NCBI RefSeq assembly: GCF_014643695.1 | Contig: NZ_BMJY01000001.1 | Coordinates: 124,001 to 188,000, forward strand | DNA length: 64,000 nucleotides | Source of the DNA: Microbacterium album | Lineage (GTDB): Bacteria; Actinomycetota; Actinomycetes; Actinomycetales; Microbacteriaceae | Direction: 5' to 3' | Shown here: piece by piece, positions 31,994 through 40,509 of the stretch | Layout of the letters: each line of letters begins with the position of its first letter | How positions within the stretch are numbered: position 1 is the first letter of the stretch | Program-made: the position numbers and the translations under genes | Notes under the pieces: model-generated | The model's input: the letters and a program-made list of their open reading frames with translations, nothing else | Database searches by the model: none | Told to the model about the DNA's origin: nothing

Positions 31994-32908
31994 GTGTCTT
32001 TCACCTACCCGGTGGCGCACCCTACGGGGACGCTCACCAAGGAGCAGCTTCACCTGTTCCTCGCGAATCCGCGACTCATCGCCCGACGAGTCGCCGACAT
32101 CACGAAGATGCGCTTCATCGCGGACTACCTGCTGCAGGGCCGGTTCGACGCGACCGGCGGCGGCATCTTCTACGAGACCGGTGAGCCCGTCTTCGCGGCG
32201 GACGACCCGGAGGCCGTCGCGCCGCTCGGCGAGTACCCCACGGTCGTGCTCGAGGACGGCACGGTCGTCTCGGCGAAGACCGACAAGTGGGGCCTCGACA
32301 CGATCATCTCGGACGAGAAGATCGCTCGTCAGGGACGCACCCCGGTCGACCGCGGCATCCTCCGCGTCAGCAACACGATCATCCGCTTCGTGGACTCGGT
32401 CGCCATGGCGGTGATCGCGTCGCGCGTGTCCAGCACCTTCAACTCGGGCGCGTGGGACTCGGCCGGCGCGGCCGTCGAGTCGCTGCTGACGATCCAGGCG
32501 GAGCGTGCTGACCTCGGGCTCGGCTTCGAGCTCGACACGGTCGTGCTGCGCCCGTCGCAGTACGCGAAGGTCATCGGCATGCTCATCGACGACAAGGCGC
32601 TGCCGCGCGAGTCGGGCGAGACGGCCATCCAGGGCAACCTGCCGGTCAACGCGCTCGGTGTGACGTGGGCGACCACGCCGCACTTCCAGGGCGCGAACCC
32701 GCTGCTGGTGGACCGCGACAACCTCGGCGGCATGGCCGACGAGAAGCTCGGGGGCCCCGGCTACGTCTCGGCCGGCGCCTTCGGCGTCGAGGTCAAGTCG
32801 ATCCGTGACGACGACACCGAGGGCTACAAGGTCCGCGGCCGCCGCGTCACCGTTCCGGTGGTGACCGAGCCGCTGGCCGGCGTCCAGCTCGTGGGGACGG
32901 GCCTCTGA
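31994..32908 (+). CDS. major capsid protein
   Basis: A 304-residue HK97-fold type protein (ANPRLIARRVADITKMRFIA, TIISDEKIARQGRTPVDRGI, FELDTVVLRPSQYAKVIGML). Identification rests on position after protease and decoration genes, size and these motifs. GTG start after GAGAGGAG. It ends in TGATG with the next gene. Confidence 0.85.
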   Translation: MSFTYPVAHPTGTLTKEQLHLFLANPRLIARRVADITKMRFIADYLLQGRFDATGGGIFYETGEPVFAADDPEAVAPLGEYPTVVLEDGTVVSAKTDKWGLDTIISDEKIARQGRTPVDRGILRVSNTIIRFVDSVAMAVIASRVSSTFNSGAWDSAGAAVESLLTIQAERADLGLGFELDTVVLRPSQYAKVIGMLIDDKALPRESGETAIQGNLPVNALGVTWATTPHFQGANPLLVDRDNLGGMADEKLGGPGYVSAGAFGVEVKSIRDDDTEGYKVRGRRVTVPVVTEPLAGVQLVGTGL

Positions 32909-33246
32909 TGGCCGCCGCGCAGACTGCCGAGCAGAAGGCCACCGCTCAGAAGGCGGCAGCCGATTCGCAGGCATCGGCCGCGGCCGAGCAGGACGTCGCG
33001 GCCAAGAAGGCCGCCGAGGATAAGGCCGCGGCTGAGCAGGCGGCGGCTGACGCCGAGCGCGCACGCCTCGAAGCGGCGAAGAAGGCCGCGTCGCAGCTGC
33101 AGGTCATCGGCCCGGTGGCCGTTCTGCCGCTGAAGTCCGGTGGCGAGCGGTACGTGTACCGCGGCGCGCCGGTCGGTGACGAGTTCACCGAGGAGGGCGT
33201 GAAGCACGCCCAGTCGGTCGGTCTCGTCGGCAAGCCGAAGAAGTAA
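32908..33246 (+). CDS. hypothetical head-region protein, Ala-rich coiled coil
   Basis: A 112-residue protein: 65 residues of Ala/Lys/Glu coiled coil (AEDKAAAEQAAADAERARLE) and a small beta domain (VAVLPLKSGGERYVYRGAPV). It is coupled to the capsid gene by TGATG. It may be a minor head or connector protein; no family is certain. Confidence 0.7.
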   Translation: MAAAQTAEQKATAQKAAADSQASAAAEQDVAAKKAAEDKAAAEQAAADAERARLEAAKKAASQLQVIGPVAVLPLKSGGERYVYRGAPVGDEFTEEGVKHAQSVGLVGKPKK

Positions 33247-33265
33247 CGAGAAGGGGGGCGGTGCC

Positions 33266-33625
33266 GTGATCACGCACGACCAGATCGGGTCCGATGAGGA
33301 CCTCGCTCGCGAGGTGCTCATCATCGGTCGCGACATCGCCCCCTGCCTCGACTCGTTCCCGGACGGGTCGGAGCAGCAGAAGGACGCGATCGCGATCCTG
33401 CGCCGCGTCTACAAGACCGCGGCCGCGCGGGGGTCGCACCTCATCAAGTCGCAGGCCATCGGGCCCGCGCGGGTCGAGTACGCCGACATCGCGTCGGCGT
33501 TCGACGGGCAGCCCCGCCGCGCCCTGCGGGCGCTGTGCGGCGCATCGTCCGCCGCGGGGCTGCCGGTCGGGTCGTTCCCGAATGAACGCCCCATCGCCCG
33601 CCTGTGGCCGGAGCGGTACGGATGA
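33266..33625 (+). CDS. head-tail adaptor (gp6-like)
   Basis: A 119-residue helical protein (DSFPDGSEQQKDAIAILRRV, PARVEYADIASAFDGQPRRA). This gene position and helical make-up fit the first head-tail connector ring below the portal. The GTG start has AAGGGGGG upstream. Confidence 0.72.
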   Translation: MITHDQIGSDEDLAREVLIIGRDIAPCLDSFPDGSEQQKDAIAILRRVYKTAAARGSHLIKSQAIGPARVEYADIASAFDGQPRRALRALCGASSAAGLPVGSFPNERPIARLWPERYG

Positions 33626-33975
33626 GCTTCCCGTTCGGCAAGACGGTGTACCGCCTTCGCGCGAAGCCGATCCTCGACCCCTACTCGCAGGAGCAGATCG
33701 GCGAGGACTGGTCCGAACCGGACGTGCAGCCCATCGAGGGCGCGTTCGTCGCGCACACCTCGACGTCGATGCTGGGCGGCGCGACTCGGTCGCAGGCGCT
33801 CGAGGCGAAGTCGCTGTACTGCGGGCCGGCGGACGTGCGCAAGGGCGACAAGATCCGCGACGGCGAGGACGGTGCGATCTACACGATCGATGGCATCCCG
33901 CCGGCGTCGGACACTCACCCGTTCACGGGATGGACCCCGGAGCGGGAGATCCCGCTGACCCGCGCGGTCGGCTGA
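33622..33975 (+). CDS. head-tail connector/stopper
   Basis: A 117-residue beta-rich protein (EGAFVAHTSTSMLGGATRSQ, DKIRDGEDGAIYTIDG), the usual second connector (head closure) protein. It overlaps the adaptor gene by 4 nt. Assigned from gene order and beta composition. Confidence 0.7.
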   Translation: MSFPFGKTVYRLRAKPILDPYSQEQIGEDWSEPDVQPIEGAFVAHTSTSMLGGATRSQALEAKSLYCGPADVRKGDKIRDGEDGAIYTIDGIPPASDTHPFTGWTPEREIPLTRAVG

Positions 33976-33990
33976 CCGGGGAGGTGTCGC

Positions 33991-34281
33991 ATGGCTTACA
34001 GGGACCAGACGTCGGTCGACTTCAACGACGTCTACTTCGACAACATCATGAAGTCGGCGGGTGTCGATGCTCTGACGAAGGACGCCGCCGAGCGCGCCGC
34101 GGGCGTGGCCCGCAGCACAGCCCCGGTGGACACAGGGTCGTATCGCGACCAGATCCGGGTGGTGGTGCGAGAGTCCCGCTACCGGCGCGTGTACCGGGTC
34201 GTCGGGCACGATCCGAAGACGCTGCTGATCGAGTCGAAGACGGGCAACCTCGCCCGGGCGCTGAAGGCGGCGAAGTCGTGA
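33991..34281 (+). CDS. HK97 gp10-like neck/tail completion protein
   Basis: A 96-residue protein with the gp10 type pattern (AAERAAGVARSTAPVDTGSY, YRDQIRV). The APVDTGxYR motif is typical of this family of neck proteins. Strong ribosome site GGGGAGG. Confidence 0.78.
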   Translation: MAYRDQTSVDFNDVYFDNIMKSAGVDALTKDAAERAAGVARSTAPVDTGSYRDQIRVVVRESRYRRVYRVVGHDPKTLLIESKTGNLARALKAAKS

Positions 34282-34697
34282 GGGTCACGCCCCCGGACCT
34301 CGAACTCTGGCTGACCAGCTACGTCCGGGCGCAGGCGGCCGCTGACGGGCACAACGTGACGGTCAGCAACAAGGAGCCGGCGAACCTGTCTGCGCCGCTC
34401 ACACGGCCGCTCATCGTGATCCGTGACGACTCCGGTTCCCGCCTGTCGCACGTGACGTTCGACCGTTCCATCGGCGCGTCGGTGCTCGCGGGATCGAAGC
34501 AGAACGACAAGCCGGCGAACGACCTCGCGCGCTGGCTGGCTGGAGTGTTGTTCGACCTGGATCTTCCGCTCGTGGAGGGCTGCCCGATCGCGGCAGTGGA
34601 CCCGAGCGGGTGCAACGGCCCGTATGCCGTTGCTGACGAACTCGACGTGGCCCGCCGGTACATGACCGCTGGGTACACGGTCGTGGGCTCCTGGTGA
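34278..34697 (+). CDS. tail terminator protein
   Basis: A 139-residue alpha/beta protein (LELWLTSYVRAQAAADGHNV, GASVLAGSKQNDKPANDLAR) in the position of the tail terminator that caps the tail tube. GTG start overlapping the previous stop. Confidence 0.73.
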   Translation: MRVTPPDLELWLTSYVRAQAAADGHNVTVSNKEPANLSAPLTRPLIVIRDDSGSRLSHVTFDRSIGASVLAGSKQNDKPANDLARWLAGVLFDLDLPLVEGCPIAAVDPSGCNGPYAVADELDVARRYMTAGYTVVGSW

Positions 34698-34759
34698 GCC
34701 GCTGAACCCGATACCGCGGATGCGTCGGCAGCCGACGTGACCGCTCCCACCCATATCCG

Positions 34760-34782
34760 GCCCCGTGATGAGCGGGGCTTTT
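34760..34782 (+). terminator. intrinsic terminator between head and tail modules
   Basis: GCCCCG and CGGGGC form a 6-bp stem with a 7-nt loop, followed by TTTT (34779-34782). It lies between the tail terminator gene and the major tail gene. It should partly stop head-module transcription or protect mRNA ends. Confidence 0.6.
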
Positions 34783-34801
34783 GTCATGCGAAGGAGAAGC
34801 A

Positions 34802-35389
34802 ATGGCTGCCGACAACCAGGGCAACGACCTCGAGGCCGTTGGTGTCCCGATCACGGGCATGGCCGCGTACGCGCCGGTCGATGCGGAGAACGTGATCGCG
34901 AAGGCGGAACTCGGTGCGAGCCCGCTCGTGCTGCCCGCCGTCTACAAGCGCCTCGGCCTGTACAAGGTCGATGGTGGCCCCGCACCGGCTCGTGAATCGG
35001 GCGACCCGATCGAGTTCTTCCAGAAGGGCTACACGCTCGCGGGCGATGGCACGCGCTCCGTGGTGATCAACCTCGCGGAGCAGAACGCCGCCGTGCAGCA
35101 GCTCATCGAGGGCGCCGAGCCGGACGAGAACGGCGTCATCGAGGTGTCCTCGTCGCTGCCGGACAACCGGTTCATCCTGCTCGTCGTCACGAAGTACCGC
35201 GGCGGCAAGGAGAAGCGCCAGATCGGTGTCGCGTCGGTCACGGCGGTGGAGGCCGACCAGCAGACCCGCGGCGAGGTGGAGGGCCAGGCGGTGACGTTCA
35301 CCTGGCAGGAGGACGACCTGTTCAACGGCGCCCCGTTCTGGCAGTGGGGTCCCGCTGCCCCCGGTGAGTCGGTGGACGCCGACGCCTGA
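34802..35389 (+). CDS. major tail (tube) protein
   Basis: A 195-residue protein (ITGMAAYAPVDAENVIAKAE, KEKRQIGVASVTAVEADQQT). Size, beta content and position ahead of the chaperone frames identify the tail tube subunit. The ATG at 34802 follows AAGGAGAAGC; an ATG 21 nt upstream is less well placed. The gene is flanked by hairpins. Confidence 0.84.
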   Translation: MAADNQGNDLEAVGVPITGMAAYAPVDAENVIAKAELGASPLVLPAVYKRLGLYKVDGGPAPARESGDPIEFFQKGYTLAGDGTRSVVINLAEQNAAVQQLIEGAEPDENGVIEVSSSLPDNRFILLVVTKYRGGKEKRQIGVASVTAVEADQQTRGEVEGQAVTFTWQEDDLFNGAPFWQWGPAAPGESVDADA

Positions 35390-35397
35390 CGCAGACC

Positions 35398-35434
35398 GGC
35401 TGGCCGGGGTGCTATCGGGTCGCCCCGGCCAGCC
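35398..35434 (+). terminator. hairpin after the major tail gene
   Basis: A perfect 12-bp stem (GGCTGGCCGGGG and complement) with a 13-nt loop, 9 bp after the tail tube stop. No U-run. It may act as terminator or mRNA-stabilising structure. Confidence 0.55.
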
Positions 35435-35472
35435 TCTAACCCGAACCCGACAATCCCGATTGGAGGGCCACC

Positions 35473-35862
35473 ATGGCCGCACGATCCCCGAAGACGGCGA
35501 AGCCCGAAGCGCCGGTGGAGGAGTACGACTTCGACGCGTGGACGCCGGAGGACGAGGAGAAGGCGATCGCGGCGATCGCGCCCGAGGTGAAGTACATCAT
35601 CGTCGAGCGCACGTTCGTCGGTCGCTTCTTCGACGGAACCATCGTGAAGGCGTCGCTCGCGCTGAGCCTCAACGATGTTGACGCGCTGCAGGCCGAGCAC
35701 GAGAACGAGATCGACCAGTTCCGTGCCCTGATCAAGGTGGTCGGCGGCGAGGAGAACGTGAGCGCGCTGAGCCGACAGGACATCTCGGACGTCGCCCAGA
35801 TGGCTACGAAGTACTTCGACGTGCTGCAGCGAATCCAGGGAGCGAACCGCCCGGAATCCTGA
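35473..35862 (+). CDS. tail assembly chaperone, first frame (gpG-like)
   Basis: A 129-residue acidic protein (DAWTPEDEEKAIAAIAPEVK, LSRQDISDVAQMATKYFDVL) ahead of the tape measure gene: the shorter of the two tail chaperones. The second frame continues in the -1 register and is probably reached by ribosomal frameshifting. It helps tape-measure folding and tail tube assembly. Confidence 0.82.
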   Translation: MAARSPKTAKPEAPVEEYDFDAWTPEDEEKAIAAIAPEVKYIIVERTFVGRFFDGTIVKASLALSLNDVDALQAEHENEIDQFRALIKVVGGEENVSALSRQDISDVAQMATKYFDVLQRIQGANRPES

Positions 35863-36221
35863 GCGTCGCCCAGACCATCCGGGAGCACCGCGGGACCGTA
35901 GCGCGCACTCTGCGCGAGACCTTCGGCGTGGGGCTCTCGGATCTGGGTGACGCCGTCACCTGGGGTGAGGCGAAGCTCCTCATCGAGGAAGCCGCCGCCG
36001 ACCCGTCGACCGCGTTCGGCGCGGAGCTCGCTGGCTGGGCGTATCCGGCGTCGATGCCGGCCTTGCTGGGGCTGATCGCGCAGATCGGCGACGCGAAGGC
36101 GTCGAAGCGGGTCATGCCGTGGGCGATGGAGAATCCGCGGCGGCCGAAGGAGACGGCAACGCCTGACGAGGTCGCGGCCGCGGAAGCCGAGCTTGAGGCG
36201 GGCATCGTCTTCGCCAACTGA
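35850..36221 (+). CDS. tail assembly chaperone, second frame (gpT-like extension)
   Basis: This frame lies in -1 register to the upstream gene and is open through its end. It encodes family-like sequence before any good start (TIREHRGTVARTLRETFGVG, then LSDLGDAVTWGEAKLLIEEA). A GTG at 35928 has only a weak ribosome site, so expression as a fusion by -1 frameshift is likely. The slip site is not a textbook heptamer; the candidates are 35838-35844 and 35850-35856. Confidence 0.72.
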   Translation, partial: PGILSVAQTIREHRGTVARTLRETFGVGLSDLGDAVTWGEAKLLIEEAAADPSTAFGAELAGWAYPASMPALLGLIAQIGDAKASKRVMPWAMENPRRPKETATPDEVAAAEAELEAGIVFAN

Positions 36222-36232
36222 CGGGAGGTGCC

Positions 36233-39200
36233 ATGTCGTCCGAGGTCGGTTCGGGGCACATCAGCATCTTCCCGGTGATGACGGGGTTCAAGTCCCGCGT
36301 CACGAAGGAGACGAAGTCCGCGGGCGCCGCCGGCGCGAAGACGTTCGAGGGCGGTTTCAAGGGCGCGGGATCGAAGGCTGGCCGCACGCTCGGCCGTGAC
36401 CTGAAGGCGTCGCTGTCCGCGTCGGCGGGGAACCTCGGCGCGGCGGAGCTGCGGAAGCTGAACGGCGAGGTCGCGTCGGCGTCGTCGGCGCTGTCGAAGG
36501 CGCGACTGCGTCAGCAGGACGAGGCCGGCAAGGTCCGCGTCGCTGAGGTCAGGCTGCGGGAGGCGATCGAGAAGTCGGGCGAGGGGTCGTCGCAGGCGGT
36601 CGCCGCCGAGGAGCGCCTCGAGGCGGCCCGTCGCCGGCACCAGGCCGCGACCGACGCGGTCGCCGCGGCGTCCGACCGGCTCAAGGGTGCGCAGGACCGT
36701 CTGCGCACCGCGACGACGCAGACCGCCGCCGCGTCGCAGGCCGCGTCCCGTGGCCTGCGCGGCATGGTGTCGAACCTCCGCGACGGGTGGAAGGACTCCA
36801 ACGCGGCGCAGTCGGCGTTCACAGGCATCGCCGGGTCGATTGGTGGCATCGCGCGCGCCCTCTCCGACATCACCGGCCTCACGCTGCTCGGGCGCATGGC
36901 GAGGAACGCTGCGGCCCAGGCGGCCAAGGCGTTCACGTCGCTCGCGACGATGGTCGGTGGTCGGCTCGCTGCGGCGTGGACGGTCGCGAGCCGTTGGCTC
37001 GGCGGCGTCGGCTCTGCCGTTGGCCGCGCGCTCGCGCCGGTCGGTCGGGTCATCGCGTCGGTCGGCACGACGATCGCGTCGCCCTTCATCAGGCTCGGCA
37101 CTCGGGTAGCGACGTGGATGTCGCCGGTCACCACTCAGGTGTCCGCGATGTTCTCGAAGGTCGGCGCGTCCGCGGGCCCTGCGTTCTCCCGAATCGTCGG
37201 GCACGTGCGCCAGATGTCCGGACCCCTCGGTTCCGCCGCGGCGTCGGCGTTCCAGTCGGTCGTTGGCGCTGCCAGCCGAGCGGGCTCTGCGGCAGGGCAG
37301 GCGCTCGGAGCTGGGCTCCAGAACGCGGCCACCGGCGCTGTAACGGTCGCTGCCGCTGGCATCGGTGTTGCTCTCACGAAGGGCTTCTCCCGCCTCAACT
37401 CGATCGACACGGCGCAGGCGAAGCTGCGCGGCTTCGGCCACTCGGTCGAGAGCATCGACGCGATCATGCAGGACGCTCTCGCGTCCGTCAGCGGCACAGC
37501 CTTCGGTCTCGGCGAGGCGGTAACGGTCGCAGCGTCCGCGGTCGCGGCTCAGATCAAGCCGGGCGAGCAGCTCGAGAACCACCTCAAGAACATCGCCAAC
37601 AACGCCTCCGCGGCGGGCATGTCGATGGAGGAGATGGGTTCCATCTTCAACAAGGCCGCCACGCAGGCTAACGGCGTCCAGAACGACGTCATCGGCCAGC
37701 TCGCAGACCGCGGAATCCCCATCTACCAGCAGCTCGCCGAGCAGATGGGAGTCACCGCCGGCGAGGTCTTCAAGATGGCCTCCGAGGGCAAGGTCGACTT
37801 CGAGACGTTCTCGCGGGCGGCGGAGTCCGCGGCGGGCACGGTCGCGAAGGAGATGGGCACCACCGTCCCGGGCGCGGCGAAGAACTTCTTCGCGGCCATG
37901 GGCCGGATCGGCGCGAACGCGCTCGAGGGTGTCTACGGCAAGATCGGTCCGCTGATCCAGGCGGCGACGTCGGCGCTCGGTCCCATAGAGGAGCGCGCGA
38001 AGGCGCTCGGTGACGTGCTCCTGCGGGTCCTCGGCCCTGCGATGGACTGGCTCACGGATCTGTTCAACAGGATCGGTGAGGGCGCGTCCCTGGCGGATCT
38101 CGGCTTGTCGAACATGCTGAGCCTGATCGGCCCGTTGGCGGGTGCGTTCGTCGCTCTCGGCGCGGGCGGGCTGGCTGGTCTGCTGAGCCGGATCCCGATG
38201 CTCACGGCGCTCCTCCCGGGGCTGACCGGCGCGCTCGGTCTGCTGGGCGGTCCGCTCGGGATCGCCGCCGCGGCGTTCGCGGGCTTCGCCCTGTCGGGCG
38301 GGGACGTCGGCGCCCTGGTGGAGAGCATCACCGGCATCGTCGACCAGGTCGTCGCGGCGCTCCCCGGGCTGGTGGAGCAGGTTGCGCAGTTCGTGCCGAA
38401 GCTCGTCTCCGCGATCCTCGAGCAGGTCCCGCAGCTGCTGGTCGCGGCGATCGAGATCGTCACGGCCCTGGTGCAGGGACTGATCGAGGCGGTGCCGGTG
38501 CTCGTCGAGGGCGCGCTCGCGCTCGTCGATGGTCTGATCACCGCGATCACCGACAACCTGCCCATGATCGTGCAGGCCGCGATCTTGCTCGTGACCGCCT
38601 TGATCGGCGGGCTCGTGCAGGCGGTGCCACTGCTGATCCAGGGTGCGCTGCAGCTGGTGACCGGGTTGCTGGACGCGATCGTCGGGGCGCTCCCGATGAT
38701 CATCGACGGCGGCGTGCAGCTGCTCATGGCCCTCGTCACGGGTCTGGTGGGGGCGCTCCCGCAGCTGCTCAGCGCGGCTCTCTCGCTCGTGATGGGGCTG
38801 CTCGACACGATCATCCGGAACCTGCCGAAGATCATCCAGGGCGGCATCCAGCTGCTCATGTCTCTGGTGCAGGGGCTGATCCGGGCACTCCCGCAACTGA
38901 TCAGTGCGGCGATCAACCTCGTTGTTCAGCTCGTCGCGGGACTGCTGCGGATGCTGCCTCGTCTGATTGAGGCGGGTATCCAGCTCGTTGTGTCGCTGAT
39001 CGTCGGGCTCATCAGGGCGATCCCGCAGATCGTTGAGATGATCCCGCAGATCATCGAGGCGATCTGGAACGGGCTGACCTCGGTGAACTGGGCCGACCTC
39101 GGCGTGCAGATCGTCCAGGGCATCATCGCCGGGCTCGGCTCGATGGTCGGCGCTGTGGTCGACGCGATCACGAACGTCGCGAAGGCCGCGTTCGACGGCT

Positions 39201-39583
39201 TCAAGTCGTTCTTCGGGATCGCATCCCCGTCGAAGCTGATGCGCCGCACCACGAAGTGGGTTGTCGAGGGTGCAGCGCTCGGGGTGGAGGACGAGGCGCC
39301 GGCGTTCGCGGAGTCGCTGGTCGACATGGCATCGACGGCGTCGAAGCGGGCGCAGGCCGCGATGGGCACGGTGACCGCGACTGTCGCTGGGGCTGTTGCT
39401 GAGCGGCGTGCTGGATCGGCTGTGGCTGGCTCCATGGGCCCGTCTGAGACGGGTACCGGCGACAGCGCGGCATTCGTGAACTACGGCACGATCCAGGTCA
39501 CCGACGAGAAGGCGCTCGTGCGGGAAGTCGAGAAGAAGCGCCGCCGTGGCAACCGGCGGGCCGGAGTGACGGGGGAGGTCTGA
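36233..39583 (+). CDS. tape measure protein
   Basis: An 1116-residue tail-length ruler. The N-terminal coiled coil (VRLREAIEKSGEGSSQ-like helices, 60-160) is followed by an Ala/Gly-rich region and the conserved tape-measure core (FGHSVESIDAIMQDALASVS, ADRGIPIYQQLAEQMGVTAG). Then come nine hydrophobic 22-residue repeats (residues ~746-943) and a C-terminal domain (GIASPSKLMRRTTKWV). It sets tail length and may help DNA pass the membrane. GGGAGGT precedes the ATG. A long frame on the other strand is an artefact. Confidence 0.93.
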   Translation: MSSEVGSGHISIFPVMTGFKSRVTKETKSAGAAGAKTFEGGFKGAGSKAGRTLGRDLKASLSASAGNLGAAELRKLNGEVASASSALSKARLRQQDEAGKVRVAEVRLREAIEKSGEGSSQAVAAEERLEAARRRHQAATDAVAAASDRLKGAQDRLRTATTQTAAASQAASRGLRGMVSNLRDGWKDSNAAQSAFTGIAGSIGGIARALSDITGLTLLGRMARNAAAQAAKAFTSLATMVGGRLAAAWTVASRWLGGVGSAVGRALAPVGRVIASVGTTIASPFIRLGTRVATWMSPVTTQVSAMFSKVGASAGPAFSRIVGHVRQMSGPLGSAAASAFQSVVGAASRAGSAAGQALGAGLQNAATGAVTVAAAGIGVALTKGFSRLNSIDTAQAKLRGFGHSVESIDAIMQDALASVSGTAFGLGEAVTVAASAVAAQIKPGEQLENHLKNIANNASAAGMSMEEMGSIFNKAATQANGVQNDVIGQLADRGIPIYQQLAEQMGVTAGEVFKMASEGKVDFETFSRAAESAAGTVAKEMGTTVPGAAKNFFAAMGRIGANALEGVYGKIGPLIQAATSALGPIEERAKALGDVLLRVLGPAMDWLTDLFNRIGEGASLADLGLSNMLSLIGPLAGAFVALGAGGLAGLLSRIPMLTALLPGLTGALGLLGGPLGIAAAAFAGFALSGGDVGALVESITGIVDQVVAALPGLVEQVAQFVPKLVSAILEQVPQLLVAAIEIVTALVQGLIEAVPVLVEGALALVDGLITAITDNLPMIVQAAILLVTALIGGLVQAVPLLIQGALQLVTGLLDAIVGALPMIIDGGVQLLMALVTGLVGALPQLLSAALSLVMGLLDTIIRNLPKIIQGGIQLLMSLVQGLIRALPQLISAAINLVVQLVAGLLRMLPRLIEAGIQLVVSLIVGLIRAIPQIVEMIPQIIEAIWNGLTSVNWADLGVQIVQGIIAGLGSMVGAVVDAITNVAKAAFDGFKSFFGIASPSKLMRRTTKWVVEGAALGVEDEAPAFAESLVDMASTASKRAQAAMGTVTATVAGAVAERRAGSAVAGSMGPSETGTGDSAAFVNYGTIQVTDEKALVREVEKKRRRGNRRAGVTGEV
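38468..39061 (+). repeat. nine tandem 66-bp (22-residue) repeats in the tape measure gene
   Basis: The protein repeats a 22-residue pattern of the type LVxGLIxxLPxLIxxAIxLV nine times without gaps (exactly 594 bp). It is amphipathic and hydrophobic, and such segments are thought to be membrane-active. DNA identity between units has diverged. Confidence 0.8.
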
Positions 39584-40497
39584 TGGTCCTCATCCTCAGT
39601 GCGCCGCCTGTCGCGCCCCCGGTGCCGCCCGCGCAGTGGGTGGGGCTGGGGATCGAGTGGGTCGCTCCGGATGGCACCGTGTGGGATCTGACGGATCCGA
39701 GCAAGGGTGTCGTGCTCGTGCGAGATGGCGTCGAGGGGCTTCACTTCCCGCGGGTGGAGAAGTTCTCCTCGGCGTCGCGCGCCATCCCCGGGAAACGCTC
39801 TCGGGGGTGGCGCGCGCTCGCGCGGGACGTGTTCTGGCGGGTGTACATCTACCGGGACTCGTCGGCGGCGTGGCTGGAGCTCTACCGGCGGTTCTTCGAT
39901 TCGATCCACCCCGACCGGGTGGGGACGTGGCGGGTGACCGCCGGGGACCAGACCCGGGAGCTGCGGCTCACGGGGACGTTCGACGAGCCGTGGGTGTACG
40001 ACCGGGATCCGCTGTACCGGGGGTGGGCGCTCTACGGTGTCGCGATGGAGGCCGATCAGCCGTTCTGGGCGGGGGCGCCGATCAAGCGTGGCCCGTGGCG
40101 GGCGCCGGCTCCGGTGCCGTTCTTCGATGCGGATGGATCGCCACCGCTGCACATCTCGCAGGGGTCGACGTTCGCGTCCGCGCGGATCCCGAATGCGGGG
40201 GACGTGGACGCGTGGCCGGTGTGGACCCTAGAGGGCCCGCTTGATCCGGTGGAGGTCGGCATCGGGGAAGCGATCGTGCAGGTGCCGTTCCCGATCCTCG
40301 ATGGCCAGGTGCTGCGGATCGACACGGACCCGCGGAACGTCACCGCGACGTTGGACGGCGCGGACGTGACTCGCCTGCTGGGGTTCCAGCGGTTCGCGCC
40401 GGTCCCTCCTGGCGGGGAGGTGCCGCTGCATGTCGCGGCGGCCGGCGGGGGTGCGGTGAGCGTCGAGCTCGTGCCGCTGTACTTCCGCGCGTTCTGA
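39583..40497 (+). CDS. distal tail protein (Dit-like)
   Basis: A 304-residue protein located right after the tape measure gene (TGATG overlap). It starts with a Pro-rich segment followed by WVGLGIEWVAPDGTVWDLTD and has a central VYIYRDSSAAWLELYRRFFD. It resembles actinophage minor tail proteins in the Dit position, the hub connecting tail tube and tip. Confidence 0.8.
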   Translation: MVLILSAPPVAPPVPPAQWVGLGIEWVAPDGTVWDLTDPSKGVVLVRDGVEGLHFPRVEKFSSASRAIPGKRSRGWRALARDVFWRVYIYRDSSAAWLELYRRFFDSIHPDRVGTWRVTAGDQTRELRLTGTFDEPWVYDRDPLYRGWALYGVAMEADQPFWAGAPIKRGPWRAPAPVPFFDADGSPPLHISQGSTFASARIPNAGDVDAWPVWTLEGPLDPVEVGIGEAIVQVPFPILDGQVLRIDTDPRNVTATLDGADVTRLLGFQRFAPVPPGGEVPLHVAAAGGGAVSVELVPLYFRAF

Positions 40498-40509
40498 GAG
40501 GGGGCCGGG

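Noticed and set aside
35804..38896. 1030-codon frame on the minus strand opposite the tape measure gene
   Set aside because: Arg/His/Asp-rich, repetitive composition typical of the antisense of GC-rich coding DNA; no ribosome site; the tape measure gene on the other strand is clear.
38468..39061. Tandem repeats considered as CRISPR or DNA satellite
   Set aside because: The units have no spacers, lie in frame within the tape measure gene and are conserved at protein rather than DNA level.
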